Assembly: GCA_964587655.1 (NCBI GenBank)
Contig: CAZPMT010000005.1
Coordinates: forward strand, 38,474 to 102,473
Reading direction: 5' to 3'
DNA: 64,000 bases
DNA from: CAZPMT01 sp964587655
Lineage (GTDB): Bacteria > Hydrogenedentota > Hydrogenedentia > Hydrogenedentales > SLHB01
In this document: positions 15,226-24,276 of the stretch, one piece after another
Position numbering within the stretch: the first letter of the stretch is position 1
How the letters are laid out: each line of letters begins with the position of its first letter
Made by a program: the position numbers and the translations under genes
Notes under the pieces: model-generated
What the model was told of the DNA's origin: nothing
The model's input: the letters and a program-made list of their open reading frames with translations, nothing else
The model's database searches: none

Positions 15226-16648
15226 TCGCCAATCCACTTTCAGATCGCGAGCGGCGGAGGCGCTGCAGGATCAATCGCTGCGATCCAATGTCCGCATCGC
15301 GACGACGAAGTTCTCGGCGGCCCGCGAGTCGGTCTTTCCGGACGCCGCCGAGTTTGATGTCCTTCGATCCACAGCCCACGCCATACGCGCAAGGTCGCTG
15401 GCATTGCTGCCGGAACTCCTGGAACGGTTGGAGAAGCGCTGCCGGGAAAACGGGATCGAAGTCCATTGGGCGGAAACGCCCGCCGAGGCCAATGGCATCG
15501 TGCTGGACATTCTCCGTCAACGTCAGGCCAAGCGGGTAGTCAAAGGCAAATCGATGGTTTCCGAAGAGATCGGACTCAACGATTTCCTGGAGCAACACGG
15601 AATCGAGGCAACGGAAACCGACCTTGGCGAGTTCATCGTGCAGTTGGCCCACGAGCGCCCATCTCACATTATCGTTCCCGCCATACACAAGAACCGTCAC
15701 CAAATAGGGCGGCTCTTCCAGGAGAAACTGCCGGGCGTCGGGTATACCGACGTGCCCGAGGAGCTTACCGCAATCGCGCGGACCATTCTGCGGCAGAAGT
15801 TCCTTGACGCCGACGCGGGGATTTCGGGCGTGAACTTTGCCGTTGCCGAGACCGGCACTATCTGCCTGGTCGAAAACGAAGGCAACGGACGCATGTGCAC
15901 CACAGTGCCGCCGGTCCATATCGCCATCATGGGCATCGAACGGGTCGTCGAAAAACTGGAGGACGTCCCTGTCCTGCTCGATCTCCTCACGCGCTCGTGC
16001 ACCGGACAGATCATGTCAACGTACTTCAACATGATCAGTTCGCCCCGGAGGCCCGGCGAAAAGGACGGCCCGAACGAAGTGCATCTGATTCTGCTGGACA
16101 ACGGCAGGTCGCGCATCTATCAAGACGCCGAACTCCGCCAAATCCTGCTGTGCATTCGATGCAGCGCGTGCCTGAACCACTGCCCGGTCTACACCCGCGT
16201 GGGCGGACACGTCTATGGGCAGATCTACGTCGGGCCGATGGGCATAGCTCTGGCGCCTCAAATCGAGGGATTGCAAAATGCAGGCGACGTGACCGCCGCG
16301 TGCACCTTATGCGGCGCGTGTTCGTCGGTGTGTCCCGTGAAGGTTCCTATTTCCGACATCGTGTTGCGTCTCCGATACGAAGCCGTCAACTCCGCGCCGG
16401 ATTCGCCCGTCCTCGGGCATGGAACCGAGAAGAGTGCGGGCAAGCGCATTGGCTGGCGATTGTGGCAGACAGTTGTCACCTCGTCGGCACTATACCGTGC
16501 GGCCCTGAAGACCGCGGGCCTCGCCGCCGCGCTGATACCCGTCAACTGGATGCCCTTCGTGAAGGAATGGGCGCGAACTCGCACGATTCCGAGGTTTGCG
16601 AAGAAGTCGCTCCACGAACGCATTAGGCAAGAGGAACCACATGAGTAG
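15218..16648 (+). CDS. lutB: LutB-type iron-sulfur subunit of L-lactate oxidation complex
   Basis: A 476-residue protein with an N-terminal LUD domain (KGKSMVSEEIGLNDFLEQHGIEATETDLGEFIVQLA) and a C-terminal pair of [4Fe-4S] motifs: CIRCSACLNHCPVY near residue 310 and CTLCGACSSVCPVK near residue 365. This is the full LutB/YkgF architecture. The GTG at 15218 lies inside the end of lutA (8-base overlap), and its stop overlaps lutC, so the three subunits are coupled. It passes electrons from lactate oxidation toward the respiratory chain. Confidence 0.93.
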   Translation: MISRQSTFRSRAAEALQDQSLRSNVRIATTKFSAARESVFPDAAEFDVLRSTAHAIRARSLALLPELLERLEKRCRENGIEVHWAETPAEANGIVLDILRQRQAKRVVKGKSMVSEEIGLNDFLEQHGIEATETDLGEFIVQLAHERPSHIIVPAIHKNRHQIGRLFQEKLPGVGYTDVPEELTAIARTILRQKFLDADAGISGVNFAVAETGTICLVENEGNGRMCTTVPPVHIAIMGIERVVEKLEDVPVLLDLLTRSCTGQIMSTYFNMISSPRRPGEKDGPNEVHLILLDNGRSRIYQDAELRQILLCIRCSACLNHCPVYTRVGGHVYGQIYVGPMGIALAPQIEGLQNAGDVTAACTLCGACSSVCPVKVPISDIVLRLRYEAVNSAPDSPVLGHGTEKSAGKRIGWRLWQTVVTSSALYRAALKTAGLAAALIPVNWMPFVKEWARTRTIPRFAKKSLHERIRQEEPHE

Positions 16649-17357
16649 TTCTGCACGACATAACATGCTCTCGCGGCTCAATTCCGCAAGGCTCGCGCGG
16701 AAGCCTTGCGAGAACGTGCCGTCGAACGATCTCGGCGCTGCCAGGCCGCCGCGGGAACGGATACAGCGCTTTCGTGACCTGATGGAAGCGGCGGGCACGG
16801 TCGTGTGTGTGGCTCGCGTCGAATCCTGGACCGACGATTTGTGGCCCATCCTTGCGGAGAGAAAAGTTGAGACGCTGTTATACAGTCCCGGCACGAAACT
16901 GGGCCAGGACATCGAGCGCACGATAACACCGGCCTCGCGAGAGCGTAACACCGCGCTGCCCCGGCTCGTACCTTACACTTCGGCCATCGAAGACTGTCGC
17001 GACGCGGTATTCACAGCCGGCGCGTCCATAACCACGGCACACGCGGGCATCGCGCAAAACGGGAGCCTCGTGATTTGGCCGACACCCGAAGAGCCGCGCC
17101 TGATGTCACTCGTCACTCCACTTCACATCGCCGTGCTGTGCGCTGACAAAATCCGCGACACGCTCGGCGACCTCATGGATGCGGAGAACTGGAAGGACCA
17201 CATGCCTACGAACCTGTTGCTGATTTCCGGACCGTCGAAGACCGCCGACATCGAGGTCACTCTCGTGTATGGAGTTCACGGCCCGAAGTCCCTCATCGTT
17301 ATGCTTCTTGAACAGTCCGAGTCGCCTGAAAAACTGAAATGGAAACGCTGGGATTGA
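16641..17357 (+). CDS. lutC: LutC-type LUD-domain subunit of L-lactate oxidation complex
   Basis: A 238-residue LUD-domain protein. The diagnostic C-terminal block is present: ITTAHAGIAQNGSLVIWPTPEEPRLMSL, followed by SGPSKTADIEVTLVYGVHGP, as in LutC/YkgG. It completes the lactate-oxidation complex with lutA and lutB. The ATG at 16641 overlaps lutB by eight bases with GAGGAAC just upstream. No lactate permease lies immediately beside it; the symporter at 11144 is the closest carrier. Confidence 0.93.
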   Translation: MSSSARHNMLSRLNSARLARKPCENVPSNDLGAARPPRERIQRFRDLMEAAGTVVCVARVESWTDDLWPILAERKVETLLYSPGTKLGQDIERTITPASRERNTALPRLVPYTSAIEDCRDAVFTAGASITTAHAGIAQNGSLVIWPTPEEPRLMSLVTPLHIAVLCADKIRDTLGDLMDAENWKDHMPTNLLLISGPSKTADIEVTLVYGVHGPKSLIVMLLEQSESPEKLKWKRWD

Positions 17358-17487
17358 AGATCTCCGGGGCGTGTGGCACAATGTGACATGGATGAGTTCA
17401 GCGTCATCGGCGAGCAGAGCTGCATTGATATGAGGCGCACGGCATGGGCCGGCGTGAAATAAAACGAAAGCGATACTTGGACTGATT

Positions 17488-17724
17488 ATGAACACGTCGC
17501 GACAAGCTGCTCCACGATTCGTCGTCTGCGTCGACAACACGGGCTACCCCGCCTCGCTTGAACGGCACAAGATATACAGAGTAGTGCCCGACGATAAGGC
17601 GGAGGCAGACGGAGACATCAGGGTCGTGGACGAAAGCGAAGAGGACTACCTTTACTCTCAGAAACGCTTCGTTCCGATCAGAGTCCCCGTAGCAGTCCGG
17701 GAATCCCTTGCCCAGATCCACTAA
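17488..17724 (+). CDS. small conserved hypothetical protein
   Basis: A 78-residue soluble protein: FVVCVDNTGYPASLERHKIYRVVPD, then IRVVDESEEDYLYSQKRFVPI. It looks like a compact beta-rich domain; I have a general memory of short proteins with CVDNTGYPASLE..K.Y in environmental genomes, without function. The start is uncertain because no clear ribosome site precedes the ATG. It follows lutC by 130 bases with no shared signal. Confidence 0.55.
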   Translation: MNTSRQAAPRFVVCVDNTGYPASLERHKIYRVVPDDKAEADGDIRVVDESEEDYLYSQKRFVPIRVPVAVRESLAQIH

Positions 17725-17777
17725 TCCTCGGCCTGGAACGGATTGAAGTCTTAGGGCGTGTACGAAAGATTCGTGGA

Positions 17778-17794
17778 GCAGGCTGTCAGCCTGC
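17778..17794. repeat. 17-bp palindrome GCAGGCTGTCAGCCTGC (copy 1)
   Basis: Near-perfect palindrome preceded by CGTGGA. A second copy with one change is at 37541-37557, preceded by CGTGGG. Likely a dispersed REP-like hairpin. Confidence 0.6.
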
Positions 17795-17880
17795 TTGGCC
17801 AGGATGCCTTCCGAGGTCACGTCCGGCTCATCCGGTTGGATGTGCCGCCTAATCACGGAGTCCCTGCTCAGCCTGCACAG

Positions 17881-18105
17881 TTGCAAGCCGACATACTTCG
17901 GTTTACCCCTTGTCTCCCGCCTGCGTGGCAAGCGTTTGAGATCAACTACCGCTACCGCGAGACCTTCTACCACATCACCGTCCGCAACGCGGGCCGCGGA
18001 AAATCCGTCAACCGAGTAGTGTTAAACGGGGCAGAACAGCCCGACAAGACGCTCCATCTCGTTGACGACCGCAATGAGCATGACATCGAAGTGGATGTTG
18101 ATTGA
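17881..18105 (+). pseudogene. C-terminal fragment of a GH94-type glycoside phosphorylase
   Basis: About 74 residues match the typical end of GH94 (cellobiose/chitobiose phosphorylase) proteins: ILRFTPCLPPAWQAFEINYRY, then TFYHITVRNAGRGKSVNRVVLNG and LVDDRNEHDIEVDVD. The catalytic domain is missing. The preceding sequence contains a palindromic repeat and no sugar phosphorylase. The frame can be extended to 17758, but that part does not resemble the family. A homologous tail occurs at 21390-21605. Confidence 0.65.
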
Positions 18106-18120
18106 AGACCGTGCCTGGGT
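18095..18120. repeat. 26-bp direct repeat, copy 1 (of two, 3,500 bp apart)
   Basis: Identical to 21595-21620. It spans the last codons and stop of the GH94-like tail and 15 bases beyond. Confidence 0.9.
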
Positions 18121-18291
18121 TGGCGGGTGCGGAAAAGGCGCGACTCGGGGACAAGGAGCAGGCAGACATGGCCCTGTCCCTGCTAAAACTGGACTTGGGC
18201 GACCTGGACCGGCAACGCGAGGACGCCTACGAGGAACACAAGCTCCTCAATCGGGATATCTTGTGCGCGAAGGTCGAATTGGATTGTCCGC

Positions 18292-18459
18292 TCAGTGCGC
18301 TCTTCTTAGCATCATCACCACACTGAGAAGAGCAAGCAGCATGACCATCGCCGCAATTCCTGGAAACCCAACGGCAGGAGTGGCCTCGTTTACCGTGACG
18401 ACTGCCTGGAACTGGGCTGGACTCTTGCTGCCGTCGTCATACGAGCATGTGTAGGTGCC
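18292..18459 (-). pseudogene. 3' remainder of the Kelch/Ig gene after an in-frame amber
   Basis: Directly after the TAG at 18462-18460 the frame stays open for 55 codons: GTYTCSYDDGSKSPAQFQAVVTVNE, then ATPAVGFPGIAAMVMLLALL and RRAH, ending TGA 18294-18292. It completes the second Ig-like domain and adds a C-terminal anchor (PAVGFPGI, hydrophobic span, basic end). The upstream paralogous cassette has TCG at the amber position. Either the gene is truncated or this is a recent or artefactual point change. Confidence 0.8.
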
Positions 18460-21225
18460 CTAGTCCGCGACTTGAGCGTCGCTTATCCTCAGCGCCCTTT
18501 CAAAGACACCGCTAATGCGTCCGTTAAGTTCCAGTGACTCTTCGCCCTTGGACCAATCGTATGTTGATGTAGACGAAACCGGACAAGGCACGGCCAAACA
18601 TAGATCTGCGCCTCTCGAGCAGGTGATGTCTTCCGACACACAGCCGTCGACCGGCTCGCATGGAAGGGGGGATCCCTGGGAAATCCATACGTCATTGAAA
18701 ACCGCGCCGACCCATGGCGCACCTCCAAGCAGCCATAGATTGCCGTTTAGAACAACAGAAGTGTGGGCATATCGGGGACTCCATCCTGCAGCACTCGTCG
18801 CACACGTCCATGACGCCCCATCCGAGGAACGCCAAACATCATTTGTGTAAAGCCCGTCGATTCCACCGCCCAGAACCCACATGTCGCCGCCCCAAACTGC
18901 ACATGAATGAAACGATCGAGCACTCCAAGCGGCAGCGTTTGTCGCTTCCGTCCAGATTACGCCATCCTCCGAATACCAAACATCGTTCTTACAGGTAAAA
19001 TACCCGTCATCGCCGCCAATAACCCAGATTCGCCCGGCATAAGACACCGCCGCATGAGCCCAACGCGGCGTCCATCCCGTGGAACTGGTAACGAGGTTCC
19101 AGTGCACGCCGTCTTCGGAATTCCATACATCATTGAACAACAGAGAAGGTGGATTCCGGTCGGCTCCGCCCATTATCCAAATTTTGCCGTTGTGGGCTAC
19201 AGCGGGAAAGGCACAACGTGCAACCCAAGGTGCTGCACTGGTCGTCTGCGTCCACTGAGTTCCATCATCGGAACTCCAAACGTCATTCGTCGATACTCCA
19301 TACCAACCCCTGGTTCCCGCTATCAACCACATTCTTCCCGCATGACTCGCAGCGCCACTCATGGTACGCGGCGTCCACTGCGCGGTTGCAGTGGCCAAAT
19401 TCCAGGTTGCGCCATCTTGTGACCACCATACGGATTGGTCGTTTTCATTTTCCCTGCCCGCAAATAGCCAGACCTTATCATTGAGAACGACAGAACAATG
19501 ATGATGCCGCGCCGGCCAAGCCGCACTCGCGGTTGCATCGCTCCAAGTTGTTCCCAATTGGGCGTTTGCCTCCACGCATACCGCACACACAACCAGCGTC
19601 AGCACCGTCAGGACACGTTTCGTGCAGATCACCCCTCCGATAAATGTGAGCAGCACGACCATCGCCACAATTCCTGGAAACCCAACGGCAGGAGTCGCCG
19701 CATTTACGGTGACGACTGCCTGGAACTGGGCTGGACTCTTGCTGCCGTCGTCATACGAGCATGTGTAGGTGCCCGAGTCCGCGGCTTGGGCGTCGCTTAT
19801 CCTCAGCGCCCTTTCAAAGACACCGCTGATGCGTCCGTTAGGTTCCAGTGACTCTTCGCCCTTGGACCAATCATACGTCGACGCGGGTGAAACCGGACAC
19901 GGCACGGCCAAACATAGGTCTTCGCCTCTGGAGCAACTAATGTCTCCCGACGCGCACCCATCCACCGGCTCGCATGCTGGGGGCGAGCCAAACTCATTGG
20001 CGCCCATGTCATACGTCAAACCAGGACCGCCAACACCCGGCACGTCAACCGGCCTTGGGTTGCCCGCAAAGTCTGTGGAGGGTGCACCTGAAGCCGTCCC
20101 GGTGTCGATGCAAGGAGAAGCTGCTTGAAGGCGAAAATCGTTACTCGCGGGAGACATTAGAAGAGGATCCGCCTCCGTGTTTCCTTGTCCAGGGAATCCT
20201 CCTTCTACACTGGAAAATGTCACGGTGACAGGTCCTTCGATTTCCACCGGCGAGTCATGCCACAAGATACAGTTGACGACCGTCTGTGGGCTGTTTAGAT
20301 CTGACCCGATCGCACCGCCTACGCTTACGGCTGTGTTTGCATAGAACGTGCAGTTAGCGACAAAACAGGAGGAGTTCTCAGCACAACCAAGTCCTCCGGT
20401 GAAGTAGGCCGAGTTGCCGGCAAAAATGCAATTCGTGACCGTTGATTGCGATGCGGTGGCATTCACAAGGCCTCCACCAGCACTATCCGCGGCATTGTTC
20501 ATGAACAGGCACCGCGTTATCAGGACCGAGGAGCTGTCGTTGCGTATGCCTGCACCGGACTCCGTCGCTCTGTTTGCGTCAAAAATGCAGTCCGAAATCA
20601 CCACGGATTGTGGACAGCCCCAATTCTGAACGCCGCCGCCGCCAAACGCTGTATTGTCGACATTATTCGAAAATGTGCACTTGCTAACTTCCAGCGTCGC
20701 TGCGTTTTCGTTGCGCATCCCGGCTCCCCCGCCCAAGTAGTCACCTGCCGTGTTGCTCGAGAACAAACAATTGGCAACAACCGATCCTATCACGCTGAGG
20801 TTGTACATCCCACCACCCCGAGGGGCGGCGCCTCGTAATACCGAGAATCCGTCTAGCGCGGTATTGCTTGCACCGTTTACACAACGCCGTGCGTTTTCGC
20901 CGTCAATGGCTGTAACGTGATTTAGCCAGTCGCGTTGATTACGTACTGTCTCGACCCCAGAAAAGCCTCCATAGAGAGGAACGTAGTTCTTCATGACAAC
21001 AACAGGATCGTCGACTGCGGTATAGGCGCCATCAGCCACCCAGACCTCATCATTGGCGGCAGCCGCGTTGATGGCCGGCTGAATCTCCTTGTACGCCGTG
21101 GCCCAGGACTGCCCGTTCTCTGTCCCGGACAAGTTGTCCTTGTCCACGTACCAGACCGTAGCAAACACCTGCTCGCACAACAGAACGCCGACAAATGCCA
21201 ACAGAAGCAAATTGCGACCATTCAT
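18460..21225 (-). CDS. fused secreted protein: beta-helix, Ig, anchor, second signal peptide, Kelch propeller, truncated Ig
   Basis: A 921-residue ORF. Residues 1-22 are a signal peptide. Residues about 25-340 form a parallel beta-helix rich in GGGxxN and CxF repeats. About 345-412 is a choice-of-anchor-Q-like segment (PCIDTG...DFAGNPRP...DMGANEF). 418-508 is a cysteine-bearing Ig-like domain. 510-535 is a C-terminal sorting-type anchor (PAVGFPGIVAMVVLL...CTKR). Without a stop, a second signal peptide (from about residue 532), six Kelch/propeller repeats (NDVWxSxDGxxW) and a second Ig-like domain follow, ending in TAG. Two ancestral surface proteins appear joined. A GTG at 19632 preceded by GGAGG could still start the second protein independently. 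ATG 21225 (GGAG upstream) fits the signal peptide; ATG 21282 also has AAGGAG. Confidence 0.8.
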   Translation of the reverse strand: MNGRNLLLLAFVGVLLCEQVFATVWYVDKDNLSGTENGQSWATAYKEIQPAINAAAANDEVWVADGAYTAVDDPVVVMKNYVPLYGGFSGVETVRNQRDWLNHVTAIDGENARRCVNGASNTALDGFSVLRGAAPRGGGMYNLSVIGSVVANCLFSSNTAGDYLGGGAGMRNENAATLEVSKCTFSNNVDNTAFGGGGVQNWGCPQSVVISDCIFDANRATESGAGIRNDSSSVLITRCLFMNNAADSAGGGLVNATASQSTVTNCIFAGNSAYFTGGLGCAENSSCFVANCTFYANTAVSVGGAIGSDLNSPQTVVNCILWHDSPVEIEGPVTVTFSSVEGGFPGQGNTEADPLLMSPASNDFRLQAASPCIDTGTASGAPSTDFAGNPRPVDVPGVGGPGLTYDMGANEFGSPPACEPVDGCASGDISCSRGEDLCLAVPCPVSPASTYDWSKGEESLEPNGRISGVFERALRISDAQAADSGTYTCSYDDGSKSPAQFQAVVTVNAATPAVGFPGIVAMVVLLTFIGGVICTKRVLTVLTLVVCAVCVEANAQLGTTWSDATASAAWPARHHHCSVVLNDKVWLFAGRENENDQSVWWSQDGATWNLATATAQWTPRTMSGAASHAGRMWLIAGTRGWYGVSTNDVWSSDDGTQWTQTTSAAPWVARCAFPAVAHNGKIWIMGGADRNPPSLLFNDVWNSEDGVHWNLVTSSTGWTPRWAHAAVSYAGRIWVIGGDDGYFTCKNDVWYSEDGVIWTEATNAAAWSARSFHSCAVWGGDMWVLGGGIDGLYTNDVWRSSDGASWTCATSAAGWSPRYAHTSVVLNGNLWLLGGAPWVGAVFNDVWISQGSPLPCEPVDGCVSEDITCSRGADLCLAVPCPVSSTSTYDWSKGEESLELNGRISGVFERALRISDAQVAD

Positions 21226-21389
21226 GGTGTTTGCTCCACAAGGCGAACAGAAATGTTCCCACCGCGTACAAAATCCGCTCATTTTGAAGATCTCCTTTTA
21301 TGGTTGCTTATTCTTCTCTGCCTTGCTCGGCGTTCTCCGCACCTCTGCGTTGAGTTCTTCAAAGCACAGCCACCGCCGTATCCTGGGCC

Positions 21390-21605
21390 ATAGCACAGGT
21401 TGAACTTCAATTCTTCCGTCAACGACGCAATTCTACGAAAAGCCATTCCGGGAAATCAAACGTCCGATTTGCCTCATTCCCTATATCATTGTTTACAGGC
21501 GCGTCATCTGTCCCATACAAGCGTTCGTCAGAGGGGAAATGGCCGAAGAACGCACGTTTGATTGACGATCTCGATGAACATAATATGGAAATGAATGTTG
21601 ATTGA
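21390..21605 (+). pseudogene. gene-tail remnant homologous to the tail at 17881-18105
   Basis: An open frame of about 71 codons ends LIDDLDEHNMEMNVD and TGA, matching LVDDRNEHDIEVDVD at 18061-18105 in sequence and position of the stop. The rest of the frame is not recognisable as a glycoside phosphorylase. It carries the second copy of the 26-bp direct repeat. It fills most of the 436-bp gap between two minus-strand genes. Confidence 0.45.
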
Positions 21606-21620
21606 AGACCGTGCCTGGGT
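21595..21620. repeat. 26-bp direct repeat, copy 2
   Basis: Exact copy of 18095-18120 at a distance of precisely 3,500 bases; the two flank the fused secreted-protein gene. Confidence 0.9.
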
Positions 21621-21661
21621 GCTTCCCCGCGGAAGAAAGGAGACAGCACGCGGCTTGGCAG

Positions 21662-24073
21662 CTATTCGTACAATCCCCGTCGCAGGAGGATATCGCCTTT
21701 GCTGAGCCGCTGTTCCGGGGGCGCTTGCTCGAGGAGTTCGATACGCATGCGGATGCGCGGCGCGGCATGCATGGGTATCTTAGGAAACTGAAGCCGTATT
21801 TCGCGCCACGGTTCGTATACGTTGACGATGCCGCCTGTGTTGGTATCGCCCGCGGGCTTGTTGCCTTCGGTGTCCCCCGCGGTCTCATCCAGTACGGTTT
21901 CTGCGCCGTCGGGCGCTACGGCTATGCAGTCGAGCTTCACGATGCGGATGCCGTGCATGCCGCCGTGATACTCCAAGGTAAGGACGTATGGACCCGCTCC
22001 ACACCACGCATCGGCGAGATCGAGCGTCAAGGTGGCGGCGCATTCATTGGCAAAGTCGGCATCGCTCCAGCCCCCAATCTTCTTCGAGCGAAACGCCGGA
22101 TCGGGATCTGGAATGCCCAGACGATGTATCACGTCAACAGCCGCGCCGGACGCGCGGAACCCCGATGCCATCGTATCGATCAGCCTCGAGTGGAAGGGGC
22201 CGGGCGCAACCGCGCGCGCCCAGGCTGCATGTTCCAGATCGAGGGTCCGGGCCGCAGTGTCCACGTCCTCGAACGCCGAACGATAGCGCGCCGTATCCGA
22301 CGTTGCGGAGGCCGGCGCCTGCGACAGAATGCGCAACCCGTCGGCCAGGTTCAGGTATGCCTGATGTATGCGCGATTCGGCGATGGCGGGGCCATATCCA
22401 AGCGCCATGGCGCGGTCGAGAGCATCCGCGGCCTGGCGCTTCAAGCCTCTCATCTCTTCTTCCGAAGCGATCGCGCCGAGGATCCATTCGCCGAAACCGA
22501 ACGGATGATCGCCTTTCATATACGCCGCGCCGGTTTCTCCGATCAGCGTGATCGCCGTGCGGCTGCCGGCGAGTTTCCAGCCGACCGGTCCGACCGCGAC
22601 GGCCCATTCCGCAAACCGGTCCGGTTCGCCGATGCCATGCGCCCGCGCCCAGGCACGCGCGAATCCCATTTCGTCGCGGCCCTTGTTGTTCCACAACCAC
22701 TCGGCGGCGGCCGTCACGTTGAAGTCGTGGAGATCGTTCGACGGCACCGCGTACGTGATGACATTGGAAAGTTTCTTCTCCACGAACTCGGTCATGCGCG
22801 CGCGTATGAACTGCGGCCCCGTGAACGGCGTTACCGTGCGCCACGCGTTCGTCACTTGCGGATACACGCCCAGCCAGCGGCCTGACCGCGCGAATTCCTC
22901 CAACAGCGGATAGATCATAGGCTTGTCCGACGAATCGTACGTGAGACCTCCGTGGTAGTATGAGATCTTGACGTCGGGCGGCGCGGCCTTCAACACCGAT
23001 TCGTTGACGGGATACGACCCTTGCGTCAGCAACAGGCGCAACGCGGCATCCGGCCTCACGGCCTTCGCGCGTTCGAACGCCTTGACCGCCGCGGCCACCT
23101 CGATGGCGAACGGTTCTTTCGCGTTGCATACCGGACAGAAACACGGCGAAGCGCTTTCGGACAACCAGAGCATGACCTCCGTGATTTCCGGCAATCGGAC
23201 CAGCGACTCCATCCAATCACCCAGGATGCGCGTCGCATCCGGGTTCGAGAAACAGATGCCCGGCGTGTAGTCCGACGGCAGCGGCGCCGACGGGTTCGGC
23301 GTGGATGCCAGCTTCGGCAGGCGTTGGCGCAGCTTGTCATCGGTCAGGATCTGTTCGAGATGCAGGATGATGGGCACGAGCTTGATACCCTCGCGCACCG
23401 CTTCCGCGCGCATGGCTTCCGGCAGCGAGGCCGTTCCCGTGCCGTTGTCGTCGCACGACAAAGTTGCGTGCGCCTCGACGACGTTGAACTTCCGCGCGGC
23501 AAGCCATGCAAGATCGCTCGTCGAGCTCCCCCCCCACTGCCCTCGCTCCGGCATGTCCGGCCAGTCCGTCAGCGTCAGTTCCGGCAGGACGCCGCGCTCC
23601 GCTTTCAGCATCTGAGACAGAGTCCGCGCGCCGTACAAGAGTCCGAGGTCCGTGTTCGCACACACCAGCAGACCGCCGAACGCGCCCGCCTGCTGACGAG
23701 GGACGATGACATACGCTTGATCCGTATTGGGCGCGGTGGCCAAGACGTTCGCCGCGTTTTCGGGAAGTGCGGTTGGGGATTTGTCTCGATGTGCGAATGT
23801 GATAACGAATGGCGCATCGGGACTTGTCGCGCCTGCAAAAGGCGCAAGCAATGCCCGGATGCTCTCATACTTCGGCTCAGCGCCATCCGGCAAGATCAGC
23901 GCGACATTCTCCGGAGACACGGCATGGACTGCCGCAACCTCGCACGTCCTGGGGCACGGAATAACACGTCCGCGCCATTCCTCCGCAAGCGACGCCGCGT
24001 CCGCACCGTAAGCCGTTATCGCGGCCAAGATTGTTCCAGCAAACAGCACCGCGCATACCGCCATGTCACGCAT
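21662..24073 (-). CDS. secreted GH20/GH67-like glycoside hydrolase
   Basis: An 803-residue exported protein. The signal peptide (MRDMAVCAVLFAGTILAAITAYGADA) is followed by an N-terminal alpha/beta domain ending in LLYGARTLSQML, the classic GH20b/alpha-glucuronidase entry module. A catalytic TIM-barrel follows (residues about 165-460: DWPDMPERGQWGG, SESASPCFCPVC, TNAWRTVTPF) and a helical plus beta-sandwich C-terminus (YVLTLEYHGG...). It likely removes a terminal hexosamine or uronic acid. ATG 24073 has AAGGAGAGGGG upstream; the frame continues to 24256, but that part reads through a 9-bp microsatellite and is not coding. Confidence 0.75.
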   Translation of the reverse strand: MRDMAVCAVLFAGTILAAITAYGADAASLAEEWRGRVIPCPRTCEVAAVHAVSPENVALILPDGAEPKYESIRALLAPFAGATSPDAPFVITFAHRDKSPTALPENAANVLATAPNTDQAYVIVPRQQAGAFGGLLVCANTDLGLLYGARTLSQMLKAERGVLPELTLTDWPDMPERGQWGGSSTSDLAWLAARKFNVVEAHATLSCDDNGTGTASLPEAMRAEAVREGIKLVPIILHLEQILTDDKLRQRLPKLASTPNPSAPLPSDYTPGICFSNPDATRILGDWMESLVRLPEITEVMLWLSESASPCFCPVCNAKEPFAIEVAAAVKAFERAKAVRPDAALRLLLTQGSYPVNESVLKAAPPDVKISYYHGGLTYDSSDKPMIYPLLEEFARSGRWLGVYPQVTNAWRTVTPFTGPQFIRARMTEFVEKKLSNVITYAVPSNDLHDFNVTAAAEWLWNNKGRDEMGFARAWARAHGIGEPDRFAEWAVAVGPVGWKLAGSRTAITLIGETGAAYMKGDHPFGFGEWILGAIASEEEMRGLKRQAADALDRAMALGYGPAIAESRIHQAYLNLADGLRILSQAPASATSDTARYRSAFEDVDTAARTLDLEHAAWARAVAPGPFHSRLIDTMASGFRASGAAVDVIHRLGIPDPDPAFRSKKIGGWSDADFANECAATLTLDLADAWCGAGPYVLTLEYHGGMHGIRIVKLDCIAVAPDGAETVLDETAGDTEGNKPAGDTNTGGIVNVYEPWREIRLQFPKIPMHAAPRIRMRIELLEQAPPEQRLSKGDILLRRGLYE

Positions 24074-24150
24074 ACGAATCCCCTCTCCTTCCCGCCATTG
24101 TATAGAAAGCATGCCATCACGTCCAGAGCGGCTCGGCGTCATGTCCGCGT

Positions 24151-24182
24151 GATCGGACGGATCGGACGGATCGGACGGATCG
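24151..24182. repeat. 9-bp microsatellite GATCGGACG, about 3.5 copies
   Basis: Head-to-tail GATCGGACG units in the gap between the divergent glycosidase and deacetylase genes. The same 9-mer in reverse complement recurs at 62800-62892. Confidence 0.9.
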
Positions 24183-24276
24183 TCATGTTCGCGGGCGCTT
24201 TGAAAACGGCGGCGGCGGCCTTTAGTATTCTGGTTGCGTGGATGATTCGTGTTCAATTGCGAGGAGGGAGCTTGTT

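Noticed and set aside
18102..18326. 74-codon plus-strand ORF after the GH94 remnant
   Set aside because: It lacks homology I can recognise, has no ribosome site, and overlaps the 3' continuation of the minus-strand Ig-anchor frame.
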